From: an uncultured Alphaproteobacteria bacterium
Lineage (GTDB): Bacteria; Pseudomonadota; Alphaproteobacteria; RUG11792
Direction: 5' to 3'
DNA: 64,000 bases
NCBI GenBank assembly: GCA_944390585.1
Contig: CALXQI010000015.1
Location: 124,001 to 188,000, forward strand
Numbering within the stretch: the first letter of the stretch is position 1; each line of letters starts with the position of its first letter. Both the position numbers and the translations under genes were made by a program. The notes below the pieces were generated by a model. The model saw only the letters and a program-made list of their open reading frames with translations. It was not told where the DNA came from and made no database searches. Positions 24,007-33,377 of this stretch are shown piece by piece.

Positions 24007-25506
24007 TTATAACGTCATTCTATATTGCAATGCCTCAGTAATATGTAAAATATCTACTCGTTCACTATTTGCTAAATCAGCAATTGTACGTGCAACACGT
24101 AAAACTTTATGTCTACCACGTGAAGATAGATCAATTTTTTTGGCAATTTCTTGAAAAAATTTTAATGTTTTATCATCCATTTTTAAAATTTTTTCCAGAG
24201 AATTACTTGCAATTTTAGAGTTGAGATACAATTTTGTATCATTTGTACGAGCCATCTGTATAAGACGTGCGGCTGATACACGTTTTCTTATTGTACTTGA
24301 ACTTTCTCCTTTACTCATGAATTCGTCAATAGGAACACTATTGATATATAAGACAATATCAAATCTATCAAGAATTGGGCCAGATATTCTGCTTTTATAT
24401 TCAGCAAAACATTTTGGTGCTTTATTGCATTGTTTCCCAGGCATGCCAAAAAAACCACATTTACATGGATTCATAGCAGCGATTAGCATAATATTTGCCG
24501 GATAAGTGATATGTTCACGAGCTCTTGATATTACAACGCTCTGCGTTTCAAGAGGTTGTCTTAATGCGTCAATAGCTGAGCGATTAAATTCTGGCAGCTC
24601 ATCTAAAAACAGTACACCGTTGTGCGCTAGTGATACTTCTCCAGGCTTTGCATCAAACCCTCCTCCAACAATAGATATCATGGATGCAGAACTATGTGGA
24701 GCTCTATACGGTGGCGTTTTTATTAATCCATTACAATTTGTATTTCCTGCAATACTGTATATACAAGTTGTTTCAAGAGCTTCATTTGTTGTTAAGTCAG
24801 GTAATATTGTTTGAACACGCTCTGCTAGCATAGATTTTCCTGATCCAGGGGGCCCTATCATAAGAACGTTATGAGAACCAGCAGCTGCAATTTCTAGTGC
24901 CCTTTTTGCCATTTCATGGCCATGAACATCGCTCATATCCAAGTTTGTTTTTTCATTAACTATTTCATCTTTATTTGTTGTAGAAAGACTAAGTATCTTT
25001 TTATTGCTAATATGATCAACTATTTCTTGGATATTATTTGGTGCTAAAATTTTTGTATCCATACTCCAACATGCCTCTTTTTCGCATAATTTTGGACAAA
25101 TAAGCGTCATATTGTTTTCTTTTGCATATACAGCAGCACACAATGTACCAGCAACATATTGTAATGCACCATCTAATCCAAGTTCCCCAGTAACGATTGT
25201 ATTATCAAGTTTTGCCGTATCTATTATTCCAACTGATCCTAAAATTGCTAATGCTATTGGCAAATCATAATGAGATCCAGCTTTTGGCAAATCTGCAGGT
25301 GCCATATTTACTACAACACGCTTCATAGGAAATCCAATGCCAATTTGTAAAAATGCTGATCTAATGCGTTCCCTTGCCTCTGCCACAGTTTTATCAGGCA
25401 AGCCAACAACTAGAAAAGATGCAATGCCGCTAGAAACTTGCGCCTCAACTGTAACATCTACAGATTTCATGCCAAGAAAAGCAACAGTTTTAACCTTAGC
25501 AATCAC
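24007..25506 (-). CDS. comM: ComM/YifB family AAA+ ATPase (Mg-chelatase-like)
   Basis: ComM is a ring helicase that helps integrate transformed DNA by branch migration. The 499-residue product has the N-terminal Lon-protease-like S5 domain (VVGLPDKTVAEARERIRSAF, VVNMAPADLPKAGSHYDLPIAL), the AAA+ core with Walker A GPPGSGKSML, Walker B VLFLDELPEF, the zinc-like cluster MNPCKCGFFG...CNKAPKC, and the C-terminal lid domain (SSRGRHKVLRVARTIADLANS). Complete. The first 93 bases of the gene plus about 60 upstream are duplicated at 27395-27548. Confidence 0.92.
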   Translation of the reverse strand: MIAKVKTVAFLGMKSVDVTVEAQVSSGIASFLVVGLPDKTVAEARERIRSAFLQIGIGFPMKRVVVNMAPADLPKAGSHYDLPIALAILGSVGIIDTAKLDNTIVTGELGLDGALQYVAGTLCAAVYAKENNMTLICPKLCEKEACWSMDTKILAPNNIQEIVDHISNKKILSLSTTNKDEIVNEKTNLDMSDVHGHEMAKRALEIAAAGSHNVLMIGPPGSGKSMLAERVQTILPDLTTNEALETTCIYSIAGNTNCNGLIKTPPYRAPHSSASMISIVGGGFDAKPGEVSLAHNGVLFLDELPEFNRSAIDALRQPLETQSVVISRAREHITYPANIMLIAAMNPCKCGFFGMPGKQCNKAPKCFAEYKSRISGPILDRFDIVLYINSVPIDEFMSKGESSSTIRKRVSAARLIQMARTNDTKLYLNSKIASNSLEKILKMDDKTLKFFQEIAKKIDLSSRGRHKVLRVARTIADLANSERVDILHITEALQYRMTL

Positions 25507-25567
25507 AGCTTTAATTGCTTAGTACTCCTACTTTATTGTATCCGAACATATATTAAAATTTTGATAA
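25414..25567 (-). repeat. comM 5'-end repeat, copy at the gene
   Basis: A 154-bp segment covering the comM 5' end, the gap and the last codons of the next gene upstream. It is repeated almost exactly (about five mismatches) 1,981 bp away at 27395-27548, in the same orientation. Confidence 0.9.
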
Positions 25568-26388
25568 TCATACTGTTTTGTACCACTTTTCTCCTTAATT
25601 GTGCAATTACCAGCACTATCATTCGGATTAGCACAATCGTTTTCAGATATTTCCGGATTCTTATATACAGGGCCAACAACGAATACACGCATATTACATT
25701 GTATATCTACATCAGTTATTGGTGTATTACCAATATGTTTTATATGATTATTATTAATTTTACAATGCTCTCCTTTATCATTAATCTTAACAGGATCTGC
25801 AATTTGTGTACACCGCAGCAAGTAATTCTTTTTTTCATTAACTCCATCTTGTGACATCCAACCATACGAATACCCAATTATTGTTACATTGTCAAAAATA
25901 GCACGCACAGAATCATGTCTAATAAATATATCACAATCAGGACATGGACATTTACCAGAAACAATCATAAATCCATTATTACTCTTCAAAACGCTTTTCT
26001 GTAACACATAATACATAACTTCTGTATGACAAACGGCGCCAAGATATCTTTTTGCATTTTTTATGATATCACTTGTGTTATCACGACGTTTTGATGTTTT
26101 TGAAATTTGGTAATTTCCATCAACAATACATTCATTTGGAGCTGGCAATTCATATGCAATATATGCAATCAATTTTATTGCGTCCACATTTCTATTACTT
26201 TGAAATAAATTTTGTATCACACTTAGTACAGTAACAGCATTATCATGATAACTATGTCGCTCCCTTGGTTTTTTACAATCAATACATGGACATAAATTGA
26301 TGTACTGTATCAATTGTTCCGTAAAAAAAGAACATGACTCCACATCTTGTTCATTAACTGTGTACACCCTACTTGCAAAATTAAGCAT
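25528..26388 (-). CDS. Cysteine-motif secreted protein, C-terminal part (frameshift-separated)
   Basis: 286 residues without their own signal peptide. The frame overlaps the upstream gene (26310-26768) by about 80 nt and the two appear to be one gene broken by a frameshift near 26390. Both parts carry the same unit: a short cysteine motif (LPCNKMACC; CPCIDC; CPCPDC), then a charged loop and a helix (NDSITMLKLLFMLPGTCDNAKLLRFI versus HDNAVTVLSVIQNLFQSNRNVDAIKLI). The motif C-P-C-x-D-C suggests a disulfide-linked or metal-binding repeat. The C-terminal end (NFNICSDTIK) lies inside the comM repeat. No family recognised. Confidence 0.6.
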   Translation of the reverse strand: MLNFASRVYTVNEQDVESCSFFTEQLIQYINLCPCIDCKKPRERHSYHDNAVTVLSVIQNLFQSNRNVDAIKLIAYIAYELPAPNECIVDGNYQISKTSKRRDNTSDIIKNAKRYLGAVCHTEVMYYVLQKSVLKSNNGFMIVSGKCPCPDCDIFIRHDSVRAIFDNVTIIGYSYGWMSQDGVNEKKNYLLRCTQIADPVKINDKGEHCKINNNHIKHIGNTPITDVDIQCNMRVFVVGPVYKNPEISENDCANPNDSAGNCTIKEKSGTKQYDYQNFNICSDTIK

Positions 26389-26768
26389 AACGTTTCTATA
26401 AAACGTAACAATTTTGCATTGTCACATGTGCCAGGCAGCATGAACAGTAACTTTAGCATAGTAATTGAATCATTTTGTTGCATAGCTAAATTTGTTGGTT
26501 CGTTTGAATTTTTTCGTTTATCACTTTCAAAATTAGTATCTATAAAACCACTTTCCAAAACAATAACACTATCCATAGAACAACAAGCCATTTTATTGCA
26601 TGGTAACTTACCAGTTTCAAGAACAGTTTTGTACTCATGCTTAACAGTACCACATTGCTTACTATCAACATCGTACAGCATCTTAAACTGCTCAATTGAA
26701 ATTTGCTCCGTTCCAGAAACCAAACAAGGTATAACGCAAATTAAAACTGCAATAACTTTACGCATCAT
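26310..26768 (-). CDS. Cysteine-motif secreted protein, N-terminal part
   Basis: Begins with a signal peptide (MMRKVIAVLICVIPCLVSG) and holds the first copy of the cysteine unit (KLPCNKMACCSMDSVIVLESG). The last about 27 residues (LILQVGCTQLMNKMWSHVLFLRNN) are probably out of frame, since the other frame of the same DNA continues the repeat into 25528-26388. The ATG overlaps the stop of the preceding gene (ATGA), which implies translational coupling. Confidence 0.65.
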   Translation of the reverse strand: MMRKVIAVLICVIPCLVSGTEQISIEQFKMLYDVDSKQCGTVKHEYKTVLETGKLPCNKMACCSMDSVIVLESGFIDTNFESDKRKNSNEPTNLAMQQNDSITMLKLLFMLPGTCDNAKLLRFIETLCLILQVGCTQLMNKMWSHVLFLRNN

Positions 26769-27334
26769 ATTTCACCTTGCAACAACATTCTAAATTTTCC
26801 ATCTTCATCAAATGTCTGCCATTCTTCATCATCAAATCTAACAATGTCAGCACAATACCTTAAAAACTCGTCATACTCTTTATACTCTTTTGCATCATTC
26901 CCATAGCTTTTTTTATATTCATCAACGCTATCAAGTATCCACTTAATAATATTTTTTTTATTTTCACTACATGAACTATCATTTAGCATATTTACACATC
27001 TTTGTGCAGAACGAAGGTCATCATCTAAGAACCACCCATCTTCATCGTACACATCTTTAAAATCATTAATATTTCCTGAAATGTCATCTCCAACACTATC
27101 TTCTGCACTTTGCGATAAAACATCATCAAAGATATTTTGATTTTTCAAAAACAAACCAATCACTTCTTTAAGTTTTGTGATCTGTATTCCTTTGGTATCG
27201 GTAATTTTAATGATGTACTCACTTCCACTAATATTTTCAACATATTTGGGATTTGCACTAATATCAAACTGTATTGCAGATGCACAAAAATGTGCAAAGG
27301 CAAAACATGTGCACACAATTTTTATTGCTAACAT
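26765..27334 (-). CDS. Acidic secreted protein
   Basis: Start set at the ATG 27334, which gives a signal peptide (MLAIKIVCTCFAFAHFCASA) cut before IQFDIS; an ATG at 27349 is in frame but would bury it. The mature part (about 170 residues) is strongly acidic (SVGDDISGNINDFKDVYDEDGW, RFDDEEWQTFDEDG) with helical stretches and two cysteine-containing spots. It overlaps the next gene by 4 nt (ATGA) and forms an operon with it. Unknown family; likely exported. Confidence 0.7.
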   Translation of the reverse strand: MLAIKIVCTCFAFAHFCASAIQFDISANPKYVENISGSEYIIKITDTKGIQITKLKEVIGLFLKNQNIFDDVLSQSAEDSVGDDISGNINDFKDVYDEDGWFLDDDLRSAQRCVNMLNDSSCSENKKNIIKWILDSVDEYKKSYGNDAKEYKEYDEFLRYCADIVRFDDEEWQTFDEDGKFRMLLQGEI

Positions 27335-27394
27335 AATGCCACAATGCAAAAGTTATAAACGCATTTTATCAAAAATTTTATGAATTTGTAAACA

Positions 27395-27548
27395 AAAAGA
27401 TGCAATGCCGCTAGAAACTTGCGCCTCAACTGTAACATCTACAGATTTCATGCCAAGAAAAGCAACAGTTTTAACCTTAGCAATCACAGCTTTAATTGCT
27501 TAATACTCCTATTTTATTGTATTCCAACATATATTAAAATTTTGATAA
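27395..27548 (-). repeat. comM 5'-end repeat, distal copy
   Basis: Second copy of 25414-25567, here without any gene attached. The comM start codon and about 30 codons are present but the frame does not continue, so it is a gene fragment. It marks the far edge of the secreted two-gene operon. Confidence 0.9.
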
Positions 27549-27687
27549 CTGCAAAAAATTTGCTACATTTTCTTTCATATATTTTATGATTGTATAAAAT
27601 GGTATAACATGTTTTGTATATTTTAATAATACATATATGATAAAAATTGCTTGCCATATTTTGCAGGCATATGTAAACTCTAGATAT

Positions 27688-27758
27688 GGCCCGGTGGCAG
27701 AAAGGCTATGCAGCGGATTGCAAATCCGTGTATGTCGGTTCAATTCCGGCCCGGGCCT
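27688..27758 (+). tRNA. tRNA-Cys (anticodon GCA)
   Basis: Acceptor GGCCCGG pairs with CCGGGCC; D-arm GTGGCAGAAAGGCTATGCAG; anticodon stem and loop CGGATTGCAAATCCG gives GCA; T-arm GTCGGTTCAATTCCGGC. The discriminator is U, as required for tRNA-Cys. CCA is not encoded (CTT follows), unlike the tRNA-Ser of this window. Confidence 0.96.
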
Positions 27759-27819
27759 CTTGCAAAGTGTTTGTTGGATGCTGTAAGATAAATCTTGGTG
27801 TTCGTATTAACTGATCTGT

Positions 27820-28644
27820 ATGAAGAAAATAGTTTTATGTGTTGTGCTTTCTTGTGCAAGTTGTTTTTGCAACCATATTGTTAGGATTTATGCGCCAAAT
27901 TTTGAGGAATTTCGTGGAGAGGTTGATGGTTATATGTGGAAAAAAGTTGTGAATGGAGATAGATTGCTGGTTAATGGTAAGCTGAGTGATATTTTCCAAA
28001 ATGTGGACAGAAAATTGTTTGGGATTGTAAGAGATTATATGAAGAAAGATAATGCTGGTGTGCTACAAGCCAAGGTAGTATGCAATGAGGACTGTATATT
28101 TTTGTTTAGTGCTGGAACAATTGAATGCAAAAAATTGAGTGGATTCAATGGTGCAATGGATGCTATGTACACTGTTGATACAAGAACAATAGATATGCCT
28201 GAGGGTGTTTATGTGGCGGATAAAAGTGCGAATAATGTTGAATATTGGACGTTGGCTGTAGGGACAGAGCGTGGAAAAGTGTATGGAGCGCGAGGCGAAG
28301 AAGGTGAAAAAAAGATTCTGGATGCTGCTAGGGAAAAAAGTGGAATGTATGAGGTGATACAGCTTGAGGATAAGTCAAAACATTTTGTGTGGAAAAGTGT
28401 TGTGAGCCATTGGCTTAGTTATAGTGGTTATTTGCAAAAAGAGGAGTGGTGTGTGAGGTTTAAGAGTGTGAGAAAAAAGTATCTAGATGTGGCTAGCGTG
28501 GAAAATATAGTGGGTGAATGGGATATGGGGCTAGGTGATAAATTAGAGCGGGAGATATTGAGGGATGATTGGGAGTGTCTGTATGGTATGTTGCAGTATT
28601 ACGAACATAGGATGTTAAACATGATGCAATTGTATGAACAATGA
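27820..28644 (+). CDS. Secreted protein, N-terminal part of a nonsense-split gene
   Basis: Signal peptide MKKIVLCVVLSCASCFC followed by NHIVRIYAPNFEEFRGEVDG. The frame ends at TGA (28642-28644), yet the same frame continues without another stop to 29223, and the downstream part is homologous to the end of the related gene at 36539-38114. The original product would have about 467 residues. The paralogue aligns from the signal peptide (EHDVKIKIIGLNLEEYDGKVSG) through VYTTDTATMYMPENVYV here matching MYTVDTRTIDMPEGVYV. Rich in Trp, Lys, Glu. Function unknown; likely an exported effector-type protein now truncated. Confidence 0.7.
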   Translation: MKKIVLCVVLSCASCFCNHIVRIYAPNFEEFRGEVDGYMWKKVVNGDRLLVNGKLSDIFQNVDRKLFGIVRDYMKKDNAGVLQAKVVCNEDCIFLFSAGTIECKKLSGFNGAMDAMYTVDTRTIDMPEGVYVADKSANNVEYWTLAVGTERGKVYGARGEEGEKKILDAAREKSGMYEVIQLEDKSKHFVWKSVVSHWLSYSGYLQKEEWCVRFKSVRKKYLDVASVENIVGEWDMGLGDKLEREILRDDWECLYGMLQYYEHRMLNMMQLYEQ

Positions 28645-28656
28645 AAAAATAGAAGT

Positions 28657-29223
28657 GTGAGCGTAAAGGATGAGGAAAAAAAAGCGGAAATTGTGAAGCT
28701 GATTGGAAAATGTGTGGAGTTATGGAGAGAAATGACAAGGTGGGAGTTTGAGAGAGAGTGGAATTGGTGTAGAGTGATTTGTTATATTGCGTCGTGCTAC
28801 AAGGACGAAAAGTGGGAGGAATTGAAAAAGTGGATTAACGTAAGGCTGAGACTAGATTTAGGAAAATGTGTGGAGGTGGATAATATTATAAATTTGGTGA
28901 GTGATGTGAAAATGGAAAAGTTACAACTTGTAGAGAGTATGTCGAGAGTTTTGGTGGTGTTTGAAAGGGCGTTGAGGAGTTCTTGCTGGTATTCACAGGA
29001 TGAGCAAATTGTTGGAAAGGTGGAAGAATGCTATGGAATGAGTGATGAAGTAGCGGGAAAGTGTGGTGTTAGGTTTTTGTGTTTCTTGGATGGGCGTGTT
29101 ATAAGGCTTGTGATGGCGCATTCTGCTGCTGCTATTGCAAACTATTACAATGTTAAAGAGTGGTGGAATAGTGTGGGTGGAATGGAGATGAAGAACAAAA
29201 TACACAAATACTTTGGAATATAG
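28657..29223 (+). CDS. C-terminal part of the nonsense-split secreted protein
   Basis: The frame is the same as that of 27820-28644, separated only by TGA; the GTG at 28657 is the first possible restart, without a good ribosome site. The block GKCGVRFLCFLDGRVIRLV followed by AAIANYYNV matches QRCGVSLMCCYDGRIIRES and LGIANELNV in the product of 37062-38114. This is the best conserved part of the pair. No signal peptide, so if made alone it would stay in the cell. Confidence 0.6.
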   Translation: MSVKDEEKKAEIVKLIGKCVELWREMTRWEFEREWNWCRVICYIASCYKDEKWEELKKWINVRLRLDLGKCVEVDNIINLVSDVKMEKLQLVESMSRVLVVFERALRSSCWYSQDEQIVGKVEECYGMSDEVAGKCGVRFLCFLDGRVIRLVMAHSAAAIANYYNVKEWWNSVGGMEMKNKIHKYFGI

Positions 29224-29226
29224 TAT

Positions 29227-31788
29227 CTACTTTAGGTACTTTTTTAGGTACTTGCCGGTATAGCTTGATTCACAATTTGCTACATCTTCTGGTGTGCCCA
29301 TGCAGACTACGTTCCCACCTTCAACGCCCCCTTCTCTTCCAATATCTATTATCCAGTCTGCGATTTTTATAATATCCATATTGTGTTCTATTACAACAAC
29401 AGTATTACCATAGTCTACTAAAATGTTTAATATCTCTGTTAACTTTTTTATATCGTCTATATGCAATCCAGTTGTTGGTTCATCAAGAATATATAAAGTA
29501 TTTCCAGTTGATTTTTTTGACAATTCTCTCGCTAATTTTACGCGTTGCGCCTCTCCACCCGAAAGGATTGTGGCTTTATGACCTATTGTAAGATATCCAA
29601 GCCCTACCCTGCACAAACAGTCCAATTTTTGATAAATTTGTTGCTGATTTTTAAATAACTCAGCGCCCTCCTCTATTGTCATATCCAATATATCAGCTAT
29701 ACTTTTATCTTTGAATTTAATTTCCAGCGTTTCACGGTTATAACGTCTGCCCATGCATTGGTCACATTGGACATATACATCTGGCAAAAAGTTCATCTCA
29801 ATTTTTATCACACCGTCGCCCTTACACGCCTCACATCTTCCACCTTTTGTATTAAAGGAAAAACGAGAGTTAGTATACCCTCTTGCTTTGGCATCTGGCA
29901 TGCTAGCAAACAAATCCCTTATCTCAGTAAAGCAACCAACATATGTTGCAGGATTTGACCTTGGTGTGCGGCCAATAGGAGTTTGGCTGATGTTTACTAC
30001 TTTATCTATGTATTGCAGACCTTTTATTTCTTTAACATCTGCAACTTGTCTTGCAACACGTGCAGCAAGCTTATTATATGCATACTTAAACAAAGTGTCT
30101 ATAACGAGAGATGATTTTCCAGAGCCAGAAACGCCAGTAACACAAGTGAATGCACCAATTGGTATTTTAACATTTATGTTTTTTAAATTATTGCCAGATG
30201 CGCCGATAACTTCAATGCATTTTCTTAATTTTGTGTCTCTTCTTCTTTTTGGCAATGCAATATTTAATTTTCCTGACAAATATAAGCCTGTTAAACTTTT
30301 TTCATTTTGTTTTATTTGATCAATTACTCCTTCAGCAACTACACAACCACCATGTACACCAGCCCTTGGCCCAATGTCTACAATCCAGTCTGCTGCATAC
30401 ATCGTATCTTCATCATGCTCCACAACAATGACTGTATTTCCACATTCTTTTAACGATTTTAATGTATGAATTAGTCTATCATTATCTCTCTGGTGCAGCC
30501 CGATTGATGGCTCATCAAGTACATAAATTACTCCAGTTAAGCCAGATCCTATCTGTGACGCAAGCTTGATTCTCTGTGCTTCTCCACCAGATAAAGTTTC
30601 TGATGCTCGTGATAATGTTAGGTAATCAAGGCCAACATCAATAAGGAAAGATAATCGATTGCTAATTTCTTTTATAACTTTATCAGCTATACTTTGCTCT
30701 TTATTATTAAATTTATTCCACAATTCTTTAAACCATACAGCTGCTTCTGATATAGAAAAATTTGATACTTCAGCAATATTTAATCCATCTATTTTTACAG
30801 CTAATGCCTCTTTACACAGCCTTGTGCCATTACACTCAGTGCAAACAGTCCTTTCTGTGAACGTATCACTTTCAACACCACACTTTTCATCCTCTGTGAT
30901 GGCATGTGTGGTGTTTGTAAAAAATCCAAGCCCTAGGCATTTTTGACACATACCTTTTGGGCTATTAAAAGAGAAGAGACGTGGCTCAATCTCTGGTATG
31001 CAGAAGCCAGAAACTGGACAAGCAAAATTCTCTGAATACACGTGCTCTTGGCCGCTATCTGCGTCTTTTGTCATAACAAGACCATCAGAGTACTTTAATG
31101 CTATTTCTACTGAGTTTGCAAGGCGATTTTGTAGATCATGTCTATCTTCTGTGTTATGTGATATAACAATCCTATCAACAACAACATAGAAATCATGGTA
31201 TGCAGTTTTTGATAATTGAGGTGCTGCATCCAGATCGTACAGCGCGCCATCAATAAATGCGCGTTCAAAGCCGCGACATGTAGCTGATAGAATTTCATTT
31301 TTCAGCTCACCCTTTCTGTGTCTGACAACTGGAGAAAGGATATGTAGCTTTGTTTTATCTGGAAAAGCCAAAATTGTATCAACAATTTGTTCAACAGTTT
31401 GCGCCTTGATAGGAAGTCCAGTTGCAGGAGAATAAGGTATACCAACTCTTGCAAATAATAAACGCATGTAATCCGTTATTTCAGTTACTGTTCCAACAGT
31501 TGATCTTGGATTCTTTGATATTGTCTTTTGCTCTATGGAGATTGCTGGACTTAAGCCTTCAATGCTATCAACATCAGGCTTTGGCATGATATCCAAAAAC
31601 TGACGTGCATACGATGATAAGCTATCAACATACCTTCTTTGCCCTTCAGCGTATAATGTATCAAAGGCGAGCGTGGATTTACCTGATCCGCTCAAGCCAG
31701 TAATAACAACAAGTTTGTTTTTAGGAATGTCAATATTGATGTTTTTCAAATTATGTTCACGAGCACCACGAACCTTAATATAATTCAT
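29227..31788 (-). CDS. uvrA: UvrA, excision nuclease subunit A (internally shortened)
   Basis: Damage-recognition ATPase of nucleotide excision repair. Both ABC modules are complete: Walker [10 protein letters not shown] and GVSGSGKSS, two LSGGEAQR signatures, and two Walker B/D-loop blocks ([30 protein letters not shown]). At 853 residues it is about 90 shorter than typical UvrA. The loss is concentrated after CQKCLGLGF, where roughly 75 residues of the first-module insertion are replaced by a short linker before CTECNGTRL. The zinc module in the second half ([14 protein letters not shown]...[10 protein letters not shown]) is intact. Start at 31788 ([17 protein letters not shown]) is standard. 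Confidence 0.95.
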   Translation of the reverse strand: MNYIKVRGAREHNLKNINIDIPKNKLVVITGLSGSGKSTLAFDTLYAEGQRRYVDSLSSYARQFLDIMPKPDVDSIEGLSPAISIEQKTISKNPRSTVGTVTEITDYMRLLFARVGIPYSPATGLPIKAQTVEQIVDTILAFPDKTKLHILSPVVRHRKGELKNEILSATCRGFERAFIDGALYDLDAAPQLSKTAYHDFYVVVDRIVISHNTEDRHDLQNRLANSVEIALKYSDGLVMTKDADSGQEHVYSENFACPVSGFCIPEIEPRLFSFNSPKGMCQKCLGLGFFTNTTHAITEDEKCGVESDTFTERTVCTECNGTRLCKEALAVKIDGLNIAEVSNFSISEAAVWFKELWNKFNNKEQSIADKVIKEISNRLSFLIDVGLDYLTLSRASETLSGGEAQRIKLASQIGSGLTGVIYVLDEPSIGLHQRDNDRLIHTLKSLKECGNTVIVVEHDEDTMYAADWIVDIGPRAGVHGGCVVAEGVIDQIKQNEKSLTGLYLSGKLNIALPKRRRDTKLRKCIEVIGASGNNLKNINVKIPIGAFTCVTGVSGSGKSSLVIDTLFKYAYNKLAARVARQVADVKEIKGLQYIDKVVNISQTPIGRTPRSNPATYVGCFTEIRDLFASMPDAKARGYTNSRFSFNTKGGRCEACKGDGVIKIEMNFLPDVYVQCDQCMGRRYNRETLEIKFKDKSIADILDMTIEEGAELFKNQQQIYQKLDCLCRVGLGYLTIGHKATILSGGEAQRVKLARELSKKSTGNTLYILDEPTTGLHIDDIKKLTEILNILVDYGNTVVVIEHNMDIIKIADWIIDIGREGGVEGGNVVCMGTPEDVANCESSYTGKYLKKYLK

Positions 31789-31921
31789 CTTAAAAAAGAA
31801 AACATTGCATCCAGCAAGTATGTATCACATTTAAAGTAATGTCAATATATAGTGTTGGCTTTGTTAGAAAGTTGTTTTTATGTGTTATACTATGCTTGTA
31901 TGTTTTATAAAAAGTCATTGT

Positions 31922-33310
31922 ATGAAAAAGTTTCTATCTGCATTACTATTATGCGTAGCAGAATGCTACTCTTGGAGTGTAATCATTGATGGAGTAAATA
32001 AAGGAGAAATTGATTTAGGTGGATGCGAGAATAATGAGATTTGGCAAAATATAAAAAATGCACATAAAGGTGATGAATTTTATGTGAGGACTGCGTTGCG
32101 CAATGTTTTTAGTGAAAAAGGTTATGCAGATATACAAGAGAGTGTTGCACAATGGCATGCAATGAAAATGTCTATTAATCTCAAAACACGGGAGTGTTAT
32201 ATTAGTCCTTGCGAGATTGAAAGTGGTATATGTAAATTGGATGGTCGTGTATATAATCATGTGATCGAGTATGGGAAAGATGATATGTATGAGCACTTCT
32301 TTTGTAATGATCAAAATAGTATGAACGACAATGTTGTTTGGAAAGGGACGGGCGTGGGAAAAAATGAAAAGTTTGCGATAAGAGCAAATAGTGACGTATT
32401 GGAGTGGCATGTGTCAGAGTACTGGGTTTGTAAGGGTTGTATTAAATGTAGTACGTATTTGGGGGAAAGTTATAAGAAAGATGTATTAAGTGTGCTGGAT
32501 AGTAGAAAAACTAAAAATAGTGAAAAAGTGGGACGGATTGGACGAAGATTTGTAAATGCCGTACGGAAAAACGATAAAATAGCGGGGAAAGTGATGAAAC
32601 AAATTTGCGATGAAAAAAAGTGTGGGTGGAAGAGGGAGCAGGATAGCTATTTGAATTACGAGTTCGCACCAGTGTTGGGAACTGTGGGATTGGTGGGAAG
32701 GTTGAGAGTGTTGAATACTGAGTGGTGGAGGTATATAAGGGACGAGCGTGATGTTATGGTATTGGGTGAAGTTGTTGTTGGTTGTGAAAAATTGTGGGAG
32801 ATGTTAGAACTAGTTGTTAAACGGTGTAAAGATGTGAAAAGTAAAGTGTATGTGAAAGGAGAGTTTGAGAAATTGCTTGGGTATAAAAACAGACATGCTA
32901 GGGAATTGGCTGAGGTCGTGGATGAGATGAAGGGAAGTGTGAGTGGAAAAATGGATGAAAGATCAGTGGAATGGTGTACTGAAGGGCATTGGGACGATGT
33001 AATGAAATACGTAGCGGAATTGACTGATGGCAAAGAAATAAAAGAAGATGATGTGAGATTTGCTATATACAGCTTGTTGTTGTGGCTAAGTGAAGTTGTG
33101 AGTGGCAAGGAATATGTATTTGCTAGGTGGATTGTTGAAAGTGTGTATGATATAAATATTAAAAATAAGGAAACAAGGGATCATGTGGAAGGGGAAATTG
33201 AGGATGTTATGGATTTAATGTTGAACACTGGAATGTGCTTGTGTTTGAAGGATGAGGTTTTATACAAAGTGCAATATGATCACTATGCTGATTTGTTTGC
33301 TGATGAATAA
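31922..33310 (+). CDS. Large secreted protein, Trp/Cys/Lys-rich
   Basis: The longest frame begins at 31880, but MKKFLSALLLCVAECYSW at 31922 is a clear signal peptide, so that ATG is chosen. The 462-residue product has an early cysteine-rich part (CYISPCEIESGICKL, WVCKGCIKC) and a long helical, charged C-terminal half (VEWCTEGHWDDVMKYVAELTDG, FAIYSLLLWLSEVVSG). The strand is very rich in purines, unlike the core genes. It is uninterrupted, the longest intact member of its kind between 25 and 39 kb. No family recognised; probable exported effector. Confidence 0.75.
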   Translation: MKKFLSALLLCVAECYSWSVIIDGVNKGEIDLGGCENNEIWQNIKNAHKGDEFYVRTALRNVFSEKGYADIQESVAQWHAMKMSINLKTRECYISPCEIESGICKLDGRVYNHVIEYGKDDMYEHFFCNDQNSMNDNVVWKGTGVGKNEKFAIRANSDVLEWHVSEYWVCKGCIKCSTYLGESYKKDVLSVLDSRKTKNSEKVGRIGRRFVNAVRKNDKIAGKVMKQICDEKKCGWKREQDSYLNYEFAPVLGTVGLVGRLRVLNTEWWRYIRDERDVMVLGEVVVGCEKLWEMLELVVKRCKDVKSKVYVKGEFEKLLGYKNRHARELAEVVDEMKGSVSGKMDERSVEWCTEGHWDDVMKYVAELTDGKEIKEDDVRFAIYSLLLWLSEVVSGKEYVFARWIVESVYDINIKNKETRDHVEGEIEDVMDLMLNTGMCLCLKDEVLYKVQYDHYADLFADE

Positions 33311-33377
33311 TGTTTGACACATTAATTGTGTTTGAACTAGACTTTCTACATAAATATTTTATTTTGATATTTACAAT

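Noticed and set aside
27534-27743. 69-codon minus-strand frame
   Set aside because: It runs across tRNA-Cys and the duplicated comM fragment.
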